The notes: generated by a model not told the origin, from the sequence alone. Positions 1 to 9,571 are shown, counted from the stretch's first letter. The stretch is DNA of 34,218 nt from Nitrososphaerota archaeon (GCA_029786595.1 JAFLXO010000010.1:1-34218); one strand, 5' to 3'. Numbers and translations: made by a program.

Positions 1-93
1 GAGGTTACCGCGGAGGAGCATAATGATGCTGCCCGATCTTATGGTAAGCCGTTTGCAGGATATACCAAGGCTCATAAGAACTTCATAAACTAA
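1..93 (+). CDS. C-terminal fragment of an unidentified protein truncated by the window edge (...EVTAEEHNDAARSYGKPFAGYTKAHKNFIN*)
   Basis: Open frame from base 1 to TAA at 91-93; no family recognised. Confidence 0.45.
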   Translation, partial: EVTAEEHNDAARSYGKPFAGYTKAHKNFIN

Positions 94-133
94 CGCGAAT
101 GATTTATTAGAAAGCCATCCTCATTTTTCTTAC

Positions 134-742
134 ATGGGTGAGATATGCGATATAATAGCTTCCTCCCTAAAGGACAGCGTAACCGCCCTTTATGAAGATG
201 TTCACGTGTTAAGGGCAATCATGTTAATAGGTAATGGTCCCATTGGAAGAAAGCGCTTAGTTAAGGAGCTTAACTTAGGGGAGGGCTCTGTAAGGACGTT
301 AATAGGTAGACTAAGGTACCTCTCAATTATAACCGAAGAGCGGCATGGATGTACTCTTACAGAAAAAGGAGCGAGACTTCTAAATATTATTATGGACCAT
401 ATAAAACTTGAACATTTAGCATTAACCGGCGATCATCCTCATGAAGTATATGTAATTGTAAGGGGAGGGGCTTCACATGTTGAAAAAGGTCTTCAAGAGA
501 GGGATAACGCAATTAAAAAGGGCGCAGAGGGAGCGCTGGTGGTTTCCGCCTATAGGGGCAAAATCTGGTTTCCTTCTTTAACAAACCTGAGCACCGAATA
601 TCCGCAATTTGCAGAAAAAGTCAAGGGCACTGGAATTCGCGATGGGGACATAATGATAATATCATGGGGTAGCAGCATGCTGAATGCTGAAAATGGAGCG
701 CTATATTCAGCAATAGAACTGATGAAGAAAATGGACATCTAA
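134..742 (+). CDS. DUF4443-like archaeal protein with N-terminal winged-helix/HTH
   Basis: 202 aa ORF; N-terminal HTH pattern (GRKRLVKELNLGEGSVRTLIGRLRYLSIITEERHGCTLTEKG). Confidence 0.7.
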   Translation: MGEICDIIASSLKDSVTALYEDVHVLRAIMLIGNGPIGRKRLVKELNLGEGSVRTLIGRLRYLSIITEERHGCTLTEKGARLLNIIMDHIKLEHLALTGDHPHEVYVIVRGGASHVEKGLQERDNAIKKGAEGALVVSAYRGKIWFPSLTNLSTEYPQFAEKVKGTGIRDGDIMIISWGSSMLNAENGALYSAIELMKKMDI

Positions 743-770
743 GGGGGTACTAAAAAGCTATGACAAAAAC

Positions 771-855
771 GCCGGGGGTGGGATTTGAACCCACGAGGCC
801 GAAAAGGGCCACAGGCTCTCCAGGCCTGCCCCCTACCAGGCTAGGGTACCCCGGC
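771..855 (-). tRNA. tRNA-Ser(GGA)
   Basis: Reverse complement GCCGGGGTACCCTAGCCTGGTAGGGGGCAGGCCTGGAGAGCCTGTGGCCCTTTTCGGCCTCGTGGGTTCAAATCCCACCCCCGGC: acceptor stem closes, GGTTCAAATCC T-loop, CAGGC-CTGGAGA-GCCTG anticodon arm, long variable arm typical of class II tRNA-Ser. Confidence 0.95.
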
Positions 856-2196
856 TTCGCTTTCTTGCAGTAATTCCCGCAACTTTTCGAGGAATGAGCT
901 TCCCTTGAATATGGGGATGGAGGCGGTCATATATCTCCCATCACCTTTAACTGATCCATGGAAGTCCTTGGCTAGCTTGCGTACATCTGAATACACATCT
1001 TTCTTGATATTATTGATACTGAATATAGAATTCGAATCAAGGCTGGTTTGGACGATTATCGTCTTTCCTTTGAAGTCCGGCAATAATGCCGCCCATCTAA
1101 GTATCAGGGGGGCCTCCATCGCAGTAAAAAGGTTATCACCGTAGATGTTTATAATTGAATGCGTTACTATCCGCCTTAATTGATCCGCAAGCATCCTGTT
1201 GAACCTGCTTATCAGGTTTTCCAACTCCTTTATTAGCAAATCTAGGGACGACGAAAAAAGGTCTCGATGCGCACCCAGCATCAGCATAAATGCCTCTTCA
1301 TACCTGCCCGACGCTATCAAAATTTGCGCCAGAAGCGAATGGTCCCTTAAGTTCCAGATTGGTGATATCCTATCTTCCGACATTGAGAAGAAGGACAATC
1401 TTTTAAGCGGCTCGGACTTGTCCTGTATTAGCTCCTGAAGAGATGATTCAATTTTTGCCAGTTCCTCGGGTGACAGATCATAAGCGGTCTTAAATCTATC
1501 CTCTTTTTTAAGTTCGACGCCAGCCTGACCAATATAAGATAGGGCAGCTCGTGGATTGCCCGTAAGCCCAGTAATATATGGATCTACGGATAACGTCAGA
1601 GATCTGTGCAATGGAAGAAGTTGACCCAGCGGAAATTCAAGCCTTTCTTCTATTCCTATGACCTCCTTTAAATTAGCTTCGTTTAGGGCAGCTTCATTTA
1701 ATGATATCAGATTTCTTTTATCCCCCACGTCTTGCCAGTCACCTAGCGATCCTATGACGGCAAGCGTAGCCAAACCAAATCCCTCCTCGAGAGCTATCTT
1801 AGCAAACATATATGATAGGGTAGCGCAGCTGACATCCGAACTTCCATCGAACCCAAAGGCTTCGCCGCTTATACCGCTACTTGGCTCCTTGTCTATCGAG
1901 ACCAATAAACCCTGGCTGCCAAGTTCGTTGACAGTATCGCCACCCATATCCAACGCTATGGTCGCATCGGCTGAATAAGCCTTTACAGATTGACTGACCG
2001 GAGCGTACGCTTCATGAAATTTTACGGCAACCCTTGCACCACGCCCGCTTATCACCCTGTACATTATGGCTGCAGAGGCTATACCATCAACGCTCTTGTC
2101 GGCCAGTATCAGAAAGTTTCCCCTTTCCTTTAATGGTTTCTTGACCCTATTATATGCCTTTTCCAGCTCATTCTGCAGTTCGTTAAACTTTGGCAT
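841..2196 (-). CDS. RecJ/GAN-like DHH-superfamily protein with degenerate catalytic motifs (possible Cdc45-like)
   Basis: 451 aa; DHH-family architecture (ADKSVDGIAS, ALDMGGD, SIDKEPSSG, IGSLGDWQD) directly downstream of rpsO, a linkage known in archaea. Confidence 0.85.
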   Translation of the reverse strand: MPKFNELQNELEKAYNRVKKPLKERGNFLILADKSVDGIASAAIMYRVISGRGARVAVKFHEAYAPVSQSVKAYSADATIALDMGGDTVNELGSQGLLVSIDKEPSSGISGEAFGFDGSSDVSCATLSYMFAKIALEEGFGLATLAVIGSLGDWQDVGDKRNLISLNEAALNEANLKEVIGIEERLEFPLGQLLPLHRSLTLSVDPYITGLTGNPRAALSYIGQAGVELKKEDRFKTAYDLSPEELAKIESSLQELIQDKSEPLKRLSFFSMSEDRISPIWNLRDHSLLAQILIASGRYEEAFMLMLGAHRDLFSSSLDLLIKELENLISRFNRMLADQLRRIVTHSIINIYGDNLFTAMEAPLILRWAALLPDFKGKTIIVQTSLDSNSIFSINNIKKDVYSDVRKLAKDFHGSVKGDGRYMTASIPIFKGSSFLEKLRELLQESEAGVP

Positions 2197-2197
2197 T

Positions 2198-2647
2198 CTA
2201 GGCCAACTGTGCCACTACCGTTTTATATTTCCAATCCTTGGGTAACATACCCTTTCTTTTATAGTACTTGGATAATCTGTATATCTTCGCTTCTACCAGT
2301 TCTAACGCGTGGACATTCCTTCTATCAGATTTAAATTGGCTGATGTGCTGTGTCATTCTCTGGGCCCTTCTAACTAAGTTTTCAATATCCTCCGGCATGC
2401 CGGTCAAGAGCTTGCGCTCTAGGAGTATCGCTTTCACGGATTTGTTCGTGACGTATTTAACGCCTGGTACACCATAAACATCTCGTAGCTTTATTCCGAT
2501 CATACTCAGTGGCAATCCTTCCTTATGTAACTTCTCCACTATAGATTCAATCTCTTCGCCACTCATGGTCAACCATTGAGTGGACCTTACAGCCGGTGGC
2601 CTATTGCTATGCGATTTTCCCTTCTTCTTTGAATGTAGACGCGCCAT
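2198..2647 (-). CDS. rpsO: 30S ribosomal protein S15 (archaeal/eukaryotic S13 type)
   Basis: 149 aa; MARLHSKKKGKSHSNRPP...LPKDWKYKTVVAQLA typical of archaeal S15. Confidence 0.95.
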   Translation of the reverse strand: MARLHSKKKGKSHSNRPPAVRSTQWLTMSGEEIESIVEKLHKEGLPLSMIGIKLRDVYGVPGVKYVTNKSVKAILLERKLLTGMPEDIENLVRRAQRMTQHISQFKSDRRNVHALELVEAKIYRLSKYYKRKGMLPKDWKYKTVVAQLA

Positions 2648-2827
2648 AATAAATTGGCCATAAAGGGCAGTATATATTAATCTATCGCCCAGGTTTTAAG
2701 TTCTGATATTATGAAGCCGTGCGTGATCACCAGTTAGCTTTTTATACAGAAGCTATTTTGAATAGCGATATATATGCCTCCCGTTGGCACTCTACCACAT
2801 GGGATGGATCCATTAAATTTCGATAAA

Positions 2828-2835
2828 TATAAAAG
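2828..2835 (+). promoter_or_regulatory. TATA box of the aspS-gatCAB operon
   Basis: TATAAAAG about 30 nt upstream of the aspS ATG (2862), consistent with a leaderless archaeal transcript. Confidence 0.6.
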
Positions 2836-2861
2836 CTCATGAAAGATACCACATACACTAA

Positions 2862-4118
2862 ATGTCATCCTTATATTTGGAAACAAAAGAAGGCTCTTCT
2901 GTCAATATAAAGGGATGGATACTAAGTATAAGAGAGCAGAAGACCATACTGTTTCTGATCGTAGTGAGGATGAGGGAACAGGTTCAGCTGGTCATCAAGG
3001 ATCCAAAGTTAATAGACAAGTGTAGCGGGCTCAATGTAAATACGGCGATCGAAGCCGTGGGTACGGTGAAGCGCACGGATAGGGTTCCCTCAGGATTTGA
3101 AATCGAGGTCAAAAGCATAAAAACAATTGTAACCCCTAAGAAAAGGTCACCTTTCGACCTTATTGGCAAGAACATGCCCGGTATAGAAACCAGGCTTGAT
3201 ATGAGGTCCCTGGATCTTAGACATCCTCTTAACCTTGCGCTTTTTAAGCTGCGGGCATATATGCTTTCCTCGATCAGGGAGCACCTTACCGCTAACGGAT
3301 TCCTGGAAGTGAACACGCCCAAGATAATAGCGACCGCCAGCGAGGGTGGTGCGGCCCTTTTTCCAATAATGTACTATGATAAGGAGGCATTCTTGGCACA
3401 AAGCCCACAGCTTTATAAGGAGGAACTGGTCATGTCGTTCGAAAGGGTATTCGAAATAGGGCCAATTTTCAGAGCTGAACCTTCACATACAGTTCGCCAC
3501 TTGAGCGAGGCCACCAGCCTTGATGCCGAAGCCGCATTCTTTAATAATGAAGAGATGATGGAGCTTTTGGAGCGAACCCTCGTCCATGTATTAGAGGACC
3601 TGGCGGGCAGATCTGAAATGGCTATCATCAAGGCGCCAAAGATCACCGCGATAACGCCATTTAGTAGATTTAAATATGGTGAAATTGTGGACAGGTTAGC
3701 TTCAACTGGTTTTCATATAGAATTCGGCGATGATTTGGATTCGGCAGCCCTTAAGGCATGGGGGGACAGGGTTGGCGGGTTTTATTTTATTACGGAGTGG
3801 CCAAATAAGCTCAAGCCATTCTATATCAAGCCAAAGGATGATAAGGTGTCTTTTTCATTTGATCTTATGTACAGAGAAATAGAGCTTAGCAGCGGCGGGG
3901 AAAGAATATACGACAGAAGGGTTCTAGAAAAAAGGATCAGGGAAGCAGGATTGCCAGTGCAGGCGTTCAAAAATCACCTTTCTGTGTATGATTACGGTAT
4001 GCCACCTCATGCTGGGTTCGGCGTAGGGATCGAGCGGTTACTGATGGTTATAGCAGGCCTTAAAAATATAAGGGATGCGGTACTTTACCCGAGAGATATA
4101 AGGAGGTTGACACCTTGA
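2862..4118 (+). CDS. aspS: Aspartyl-tRNA synthetase, archaeal type, probably non-discriminating Asp/Asn
   Basis: 418 aa; class II motifs (FLAQSPQLYKEELV, FRAEPSHTVRHLSEATSLDAE, GFGVGIERL); operon with gatCAB. Confidence 0.95.
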   Translation: MSSLYLETKEGSSVNIKGWILSIREQKTILFLIVVRMREQVQLVIKDPKLIDKCSGLNVNTAIEAVGTVKRTDRVPSGFEIEVKSIKTIVTPKKRSPFDLIGKNMPGIETRLDMRSLDLRHPLNLALFKLRAYMLSSIREHLTANGFLEVNTPKIIATASEGGAALFPIMYYDKEAFLAQSPQLYKEELVMSFERVFEIGPIFRAEPSHTVRHLSEATSLDAEAAFFNNEEMMELLERTLVHVLEDLAGRSEMAIIKAPKITAITPFSRFKYGEIVDRLASTGFHIEFGDDLDSAALKAWGDRVGGFYFITEWPNKLKPFYIKPKDDKVSFSFDLMYREIELSSGGERIYDRRVLEKRIREAGLPVQAFKNHLSVYDYGMPPHAGFGVGIERLLMVIAGLKNIRDAVLYPRDIRRLTP

Positions 4119-4381
4119 AATTCGATGTAGATGAGATATCCAATATGTCTCTTATAAAGCTCAATAGGTCCGAAAAGAAGGAAATAGTGAAGAGATTGAA
4201 TGCCTTGAAGTCATATCTAGATGCCATCAATTCAGTCAAGACGCCATCTTCTCCGATTATACTTGCACCAGAAGGTATCAATCAAAGGGCAGATGAGCCT
4301 ATTGTATTCGATAGCGATAAGGTATTGGCCTCCTTTCACACCATCAAGAATAGGTACATCAAGGCGCCGAGGACACTTTGA
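4115..4381 (+). CDS. gatC: Asp-tRNA(Asn)/Glu-tRNA(Gln) amidotransferase subunit C
   Basis: 88 aa, TTG start overlapping the aspS stop; position between aspS and gatA; GatC-like size and C-terminus. Confidence 0.75.
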   Translation: MKFDVDEISNMSLIKLNRSEKKEIVKRLNALKSYLDAINSVKTPSSPIILAPEGINQRADEPIVFDSDKVLASFHTIKNRYIKAPRTL

Positions 4382-5793
4382 GCTCTGGGATAATTTCAAA
4401 GGGAGCTCGCCAACTAGTGGATGAGCTGCAAAGGGGATCTCTTGAGGCGTCCGAGGTCTTTGAAACATATAGAAAAAGGATCAATGAATTCACTAAATTA
4501 AATGCCTTTATAACAAGCTTAGAATATAAGCCGAATGCCAGAAAGGAGGGGTCCATATATGGCTTGCCACTCGCAATCAAGGATAATATATCCACAGAGG
4601 GCATAAGGACTACTTGCGCTTCGCTAATGCTGAAGGACTATATGCCGCCGTACGATGCCACGGCCGTTGCCAAGCTCAAGGCCGCAGGGGTTTCAATCCT
4701 AGGGAAGACGAATATGGATGAATTCGGCATGGGGAGTTCAGGAGAGAACAGTGCATTTGGACCTACAAGAAATCCATGGGATATTGAAAGAGTGCCAGGA
4801 GGCTCGAGCAGTGGAAGCGCGGTGGCAGTCTCTGCTAGACTGAGCCCTGCTGCCCTTGGCACCGATACTGGAGGATCGATCAGGGCGCCAGCGAGTTTCA
4901 CTGGAACGGTTGGTTTCAAGCCTTCCTATGGGTACGTGAGCAGATACGGGCTAATTGCTTACGCTAACAGCCTTGAACAGATCGGAGTGATAGCAAGGAC
5001 CGTTGATGATGTAGCTTTAATATTTGGAGTTATACGAGGTAAAGATAGGTTTGATTCAACTTCAACGGATGCAAAACCGCTTAGCAATAATGAGAGCAAA
5101 CTGCCGAGTGGCGGCCATTTTAGGGGAGCGTTGTTACCGCAGCTCAGCGATCTAGTTTCGAAGGATGTTCGTGAAGCGTTTGATTCTTCCGTGGCAAAGC
5201 TAGACTCGCAAGGCATAGGATTCGCTGAAGAAAAAGTAGAAGAACTGGAACTTGCACTTAAATCGTATTACGTTGTAGCATGTTGTGAGGCAACTACTAA
5301 CCTGGCAAGATACGATGGCGTAAGATATGGGCCAGTTGCGGATCCTTCGAGGGATTGGAAATCGGCAATCAGCGAAAGCAGGACAATGTTTGGTAAGGAG
5401 GTTAAAGCGAGAATAATGTTAGGCTCGTATATGCTTTCCTCCGGCTATTATGAGGAGTACTATCTAAAGGCGCTTTATATAAGGAGGAACCTGAAACTTA
5501 GACTTTTAAAACTATCAGAGTCTTATGATTTTATCTACACGCCGACCATGCCGGTCCTGCCCTGGAAAATAGGTGAAATGATCGATGACCCGCTTCAGGT
5601 TTACCTATCTGATGCATTTACTGTCATCGCAAATTTAACCGGTGCGCCGGCCATATCCATTCCCATCGCGTTGAAGAAAGGATTGCCGGTGGGAGGCCAG
5701 CTTCAGGGCCGATATGGTGAGGATGATAGGTTGCTTGAAATGGCGGCAACGATATCTGGCCTGCTAAAATTTAGAGGTGAGCCCTCGATTTGA
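4378..5793 (+). CDS. gatA: Asp-tRNA(Asn)/Glu-tRNA(Gln) amidotransferase subunit A
   Basis: 471 aa; amidase signature GSSGENSAFGPTRNPWDIERVPGGSSSGSAVAVSA and GTDTGGSIRAPASFTGTVGFKPSYG. Confidence 0.97.
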   Translation: MSSGIISKGARQLVDELQRGSLEASEVFETYRKRINEFTKLNAFITSLEYKPNARKEGSIYGLPLAIKDNISTEGIRTTCASLMLKDYMPPYDATAVAKLKAAGVSILGKTNMDEFGMGSSGENSAFGPTRNPWDIERVPGGSSSGSAVAVSARLSPAALGTDTGGSIRAPASFTGTVGFKPSYGYVSRYGLIAYANSLEQIGVIARTVDDVALIFGVIRGKDRFDSTSTDAKPLSNNESKLPSGGHFRGALLPQLSDLVSKDVREAFDSSVAKLDSQGIGFAEEKVEELELALKSYYVVACCEATTNLARYDGVRYGPVADPSRDWKSAISESRTMFGKEVKARIMLGSYMLSSGYYEEYYLKALYIRRNLKLRLLKLSESYDFIYTPTMPVLPWKIGEMIDDPLQVYLSDAFTVIANLTGAPAISIPIALKKGLPVGGQLQGRYGEDDRLLEMAATISGLLKFRGEPSI

Positions 5794-7178
5794 GTGATTA
5801 TATGATTGGGCTAGAGGTTCATGTTCAAATGGTCAGTTTGAAAAGCAAGCTGTTCTGTACCTGTCCCACAGATTACAGGGGTAAGCCCCCAAACACCAAC
5901 ATATGTCCTATTTGTACTGGTCTACCTGGAGCCCTTCCAGTGCTTAATGTAAAGGCCGTCGAAGAAGGGCTTAAGATAGCCGTAGCCTTGCACGCAGAGC
6001 CCAGCTCTGCTTCATATTTCTTCAGGAAAAGCTACTTCTACCCTGACCTCCCTAAAAACTTTCAAATAACTCAATATGATAAGGCTGGAGGCGTTCCGTT
6101 AGCTCACGATGGATATTATACTCTCAAGAAGGGAAAGACTATAAGAATCGAAAGGATCCATATGGAAGAGGACCCAGGGCGAATTTACTATGAAGGTGGA
6201 CGAGGCGAGTCACGATTTTCACTAGTAGATTACAACAGGTCAGGAATAGCCCTCGTTGAAATAGTAACCTCCCCTGATTTTACAGAGCCTGGAGAAGCCA
6301 GGGAGTTTCTCGAACTCTTGCAGAAGAATCTTGATGAGATAGGCATCAACGTTAGCGAATATGAAGGTTCAGTAAGATGCGACGCCAATATTTCGTATGC
6401 TGGTGGTGAAAGGGTTGAAGTTAAGAATATAAGCGGGGCAACAGAAGTTGAAAAAGCGCTTAGGTACGAGTCCGTTAGGCAACGGAACATGGCGACAAGG
6501 GGGGTCAAGATAAGGAGGGAAACCAGGAGCTGGGACGAGAGAAGGAGAATAACGATTTCCTCAAGGTCTAAGGAAGTAGAAGCTGAATATAGATATATGC
6601 CCGAGGAGGATCTCCCACCTGTGAGCCTGAATCAGGCTATAATAAAAAATATAGCCTTGAATATGCGCGGCTCATTTGAAGACAGATACAGGATATGTAC
6701 TAAATACGGCGTTGGTGAAGAGGCGGCCAAAAGGCTGGCCGGTGATCCCGCCTTATACACGTTATTTATGTCCATAGTAGGGGCCAGTGGGATGGACGCT
6801 AGCAGAGTAGGTAATGTGTTGGCTAACGAATTCGCATTTGTCGTCAAAAAACATAACAATCCTTCCCTGTCAGGGGATATAAGTAGCCTCGAAACTATTA
6901 TTCGCGCCTATATATCGGACGGTGATAGAAGCAGGTTCATCAGTGCTACTTACTCTTGGATAAGTGGGATTCCAGTAAGGGCCGAAGAATACAAACCGAA
7001 AGTCGATATCGATGCATTGATCGACAAAACGCTTGAAAAAGAAATCAAGAATATAGGTAACCTAGAGGGGAAGAGGCGTCTTGATTATCTGATGGGTCAA
7101 ATACTTAAGGTATCCAGCCAACTTAACCGAAAAGAACTATATATTAAATTGCAAAAAAAGCTCGAGGAACTTGGATGA
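5790..7178 (+). CDS. gatB: Asp-tRNA(Asn)/Glu-tRNA(Gln) amidotransferase subunit B
   Basis: 462 aa; IGLEVHVQM, KSYFYPDLPKNFQITQYD, YNRSGIALVEIVTSPD, YRYMPEEDLPP. Confidence 0.97.
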   Translation: MSDYMIGLEVHVQMVSLKSKLFCTCPTDYRGKPPNTNICPICTGLPGALPVLNVKAVEEGLKIAVALHAEPSSASYFFRKSYFYPDLPKNFQITQYDKAGGVPLAHDGYYTLKKGKTIRIERIHMEEDPGRIYYEGGRGESRFSLVDYNRSGIALVEIVTSPDFTEPGEAREFLELLQKNLDEIGINVSEYEGSVRCDANISYAGGERVEVKNISGATEVEKALRYESVRQRNMATRGVKIRRETRSWDERRRITISSRSKEVEAEYRYMPEEDLPPVSLNQAIIKNIALNMRGSFEDRYRICTKYGVGEEAAKRLAGDPALYTLFMSIVGASGMDASRVGNVLANEFAFVVKKHNNPSLSGDISSLETIIRAYISDGDRSRFISATYSWISGIPVRAEEYKPKVDIDALIDKTLEKEIKNIGNLEGKRRLDYLMGQILKVSSQLNRKELYIKLQKKLEELG

Positions 7179-7264
7179 TGAGAACTTTGTGGCCATCCTT
7201 TATTTGTCCACCCGCGAAATCGATAAATAACCCCGCTTTAACGTTCATAAAGTGGTGATGAAAA

Positions 7265-7741
7265 GTGGACGTGCTATGGGCACCATGGAGGATGCAATTT
7301 GTGGACAAGGAAAATAAAGATATTTGCATCTTTTGTAACATGAAGGATCAGAGCGATGACAGGGGAAATTTGCTAATTAAAAGGGGGGAGGTCTCCATGC
7401 TGATGATGAACAGATATCCCTATAACAATGGCCACGTGATGGTAGCACCTTATAGGCATATCAATGACTTTGGCGAGTTAACTGCAAGAGAAATAAACGA
7501 AATATTTCAAATGCTGAAACTTGCAAAGTATGCCATTGATAAAGTTATGCATCCACATGGGTATAACATGGGTTTAAACGAAGGAGAAGTTGCAGGCGCT
7601 GGGTTTGAACATATACATTTTCACCTTGTACCGCGTTGGACAGGTGATACAAATTTTATGCCGGTTACTGCAAGCACAAAGGTTATGCCGGAACTACTTC
7701 TGAACACGTACGACAAGATATTCGAAGCCCTTAAACGATGA
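7265..7741 (+). CDS. HIT family hydrolase
   Basis: 158 aa; HIT motif EHIHFHLVPRW and N-terminal CIFCN. Confidence 0.93.
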   Translation: MDVLWAPWRMQFVDKENKDICIFCNMKDQSDDRGNLLIKRGEVSMLMMNRYPYNNGHVMVAPYRHINDFGELTAREINEIFQMLKLAKYAIDKVMHPHGYNMGLNEGEVAGAGFEHIHFHLVPRWTGDTNFMPVTASTKVMPELLLNTYDKIFEALKR

Positions 7742-7771
7742 CAGGGAGAATTAATAATAAAGTGCGTAAAA

Positions 7772-7779
7772 TATAAAAG
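7772..7779 (+). promoter_or_regulatory. TATA box of the adenine deaminase gene
   Basis: TATAAAAG about 27 nt upstream of ATG 7802. Confidence 0.55.
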
Positions 7780-7801
7780 ATAGCTATTCCCATCGGCCTT
7801 A

Positions 7802-9571
7802 ATGTGGGTCAAAGGGTATGAACCGGCTGTTATAAGGCAATTGATCGACACCGCCATGGGAAGGAGAAAGGCGTCCCTCGTAATTAAAAAGGCAAAGCTG
7901 GTAAATGTGTTAACATCTGAAATAGAAGAGGGGATTGACGTAGCCTTTCAGGGTGATAGGATAGCTCTTGTGGGAAATGCTAGTGATTCCATTGGAGATA
8001 ATACGAGGATAATAGAGGCCGATGGCCTCTACCTTTCACCCGGTTTCATCGATGGGCATATGCACATTGAATCCACCATGCTTACACCAGGACAGTTCGC
8101 TAGGGCCGTACTACCTCTCGGTACCACTACTGTCTTTGCTGATCCTCATGAAATAGAGAACGTAAGCGGTTTAACAGGTCTCAGCTATTTTCTCAAAGCC
8201 GCAAGCGTTTTGCCCATGAGGATTTATATGCTCGAAGCATCCTGTGTTCCGGCAAATCCGCCATTTGAAACAAATGGGGCAACTATTGGTGAAAAAGAGA
8301 TCAGGAGCACGATAGGACTTGATGGAGTGGCAGGCCTCGGCGAGGTGATGAACTATGAAGGGGTCATAAACTTGGACGGAAGGATGTTGGGTGAGATCAC
8401 ACAAACGCTGATAGGTGGGAAAGTTGTAGAAGGACACGCCCCCCAGCTAAGTGGGAAAGAACTTTCAGCTTATATTGCGGCTGGCGTCAGTACGGACCAT
8501 GAGTGCTCTACCAAGGAAGAGGCTATGGAAAAGGTAAGGAGGGGCATGATGGTGTATGTGCGAGAGGGCTCATCCGAACTTAACCTGAAGGAAGTGATAA
8601 AGGCGATCACCGAAGGAGGAATGGACAGCCGTAACTTTTCCCTATGTACTGATGACCGCGACCCTCCGTCCCTTATTGAGCAGGGGCATATAAATTACGT
8701 AATAAAGAGAGCTATTGAGGAGGGACTGAACCCGATAACTGCTATCCAATTGGCCACCATCAATCCCGCAACTCATTATGGTGTTTCAAACCTGCTAGGG
8801 GCTATAGCTCCGTTCAGAATGGCTGACGCTGTGCTCTTTGAAGAAATAGCAGACCCTAAGCCAAAATATGTAATTGCTAATGGGATGATTGTAGCTGAGA
8901 ATGAGGCGCTAACCGTGCAGATCAGACAGATAAGCCCACCTCCTGAAGTTATAAATACGGTTCATCTGAATCCCTTAGCCCGATCCGACTTCGAAGTGGC
9001 GATTAAGGGGGACTCGGCTAAAGCTAGGGTGATCGAGCTGATTAATGACAGCATCATTACCCGTGGCATTACGGAAACAATCAATGGAGTTGGTGGGAAG
9101 GCCGTACTACCGAAGGGAATTTCCAAATTGGCCATCTTTGAGCGACACGGCAAGGGGAACAATAGGTCGTTCGCCTTTGTCAAAGGATTCGGCCTAAAGG
9201 GAGGAGCTGTCGCATCGACCGTGGCCCATGACTCCCACAACCTAATGGTCCTTGGTAATGATGATGAAGATATGGCAGAGGCCGCAAATAACGTCATAAA
9301 GATGAATGGTGGAATTGTAATAGTCTATGGAGGGCGAGTCCTGGCTTCCTTGGAATTACCTATAGGCGGGCTTATGTCTGATGAGAAGCTTGAGGTAGTG
9401 AATAGGAAGCTGGCTAATGTTAACGAAGCCTGGAAACAACTTGGTTGCAATATCCCCACTCCGTCGATAACTATGTCCTTTCTGGCCTTGTCGGTCCTCC
9501 CATCATTAAGGATAACCGATATGGGGTTGCTTGATACGGAAAAATTCAAATTTGTCCCATTAATTGAATAG
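7802..9571 (+). CDS. ade: Adenine deaminase
   Basis: 589 aa; PGFIDGHMHIESTMLTPGQFARAVLPLGTTTVFADPHEIENV signature and the C-terminal adenine deaminase domain. Confidence 0.95.
   Translation: MWVKGYEPAVIRQLIDTAMGRRKASLVIKKAKLVNVLTSEIEEGIDVAFQGDRIALVGNASDSIGDNTRIIEADGLYLSPGFIDGHMHIESTMLTPGQFARAVLPLGTTTVFADPHEIENVSGLTGLSYFLKAASVLPMRIYMLEASCVPANPPFETNGATIGEKEIRSTIGLDGVAGLGEVMNYEGVINLDGRMLGEITQTLIGGKVVEGHAPQLSGKELSAYIAAGVSTDHECSTKEEAMEKVRRGMMVYVREGSSELNLKEVIKAITEGGMDSRNFSLCTDDRDPPSLIEQGHINYVIKRAIEEGLNPITAIQLATINPATHYGVSNLLGAIAPFRMADAVLFEEIADPKPKYVIANGMIVAENEALTVQIRQISPPPEVINTVHLNPLARSDFEVAIKGDSAKARVIELINDSIITRGITETINGVGGKAVLPKGISKLAIFERHGKGNNRSFAFVKGFGLKGGAVASTVAHDSHNLMVLGNDDEDMAEAANNVIKMNGGIVIVYGGRVLASLELPIGGLMSDEKLEVVNRKLANVNEAWKQLGCNIPTPSITMSFLALSVLPSLRITDMGLLDTEKFKFVPLIE

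Noticed and set aside
2984-3322. 112-aa minus-strand ORF
   Set aside because: Antisense shadow of aspS.
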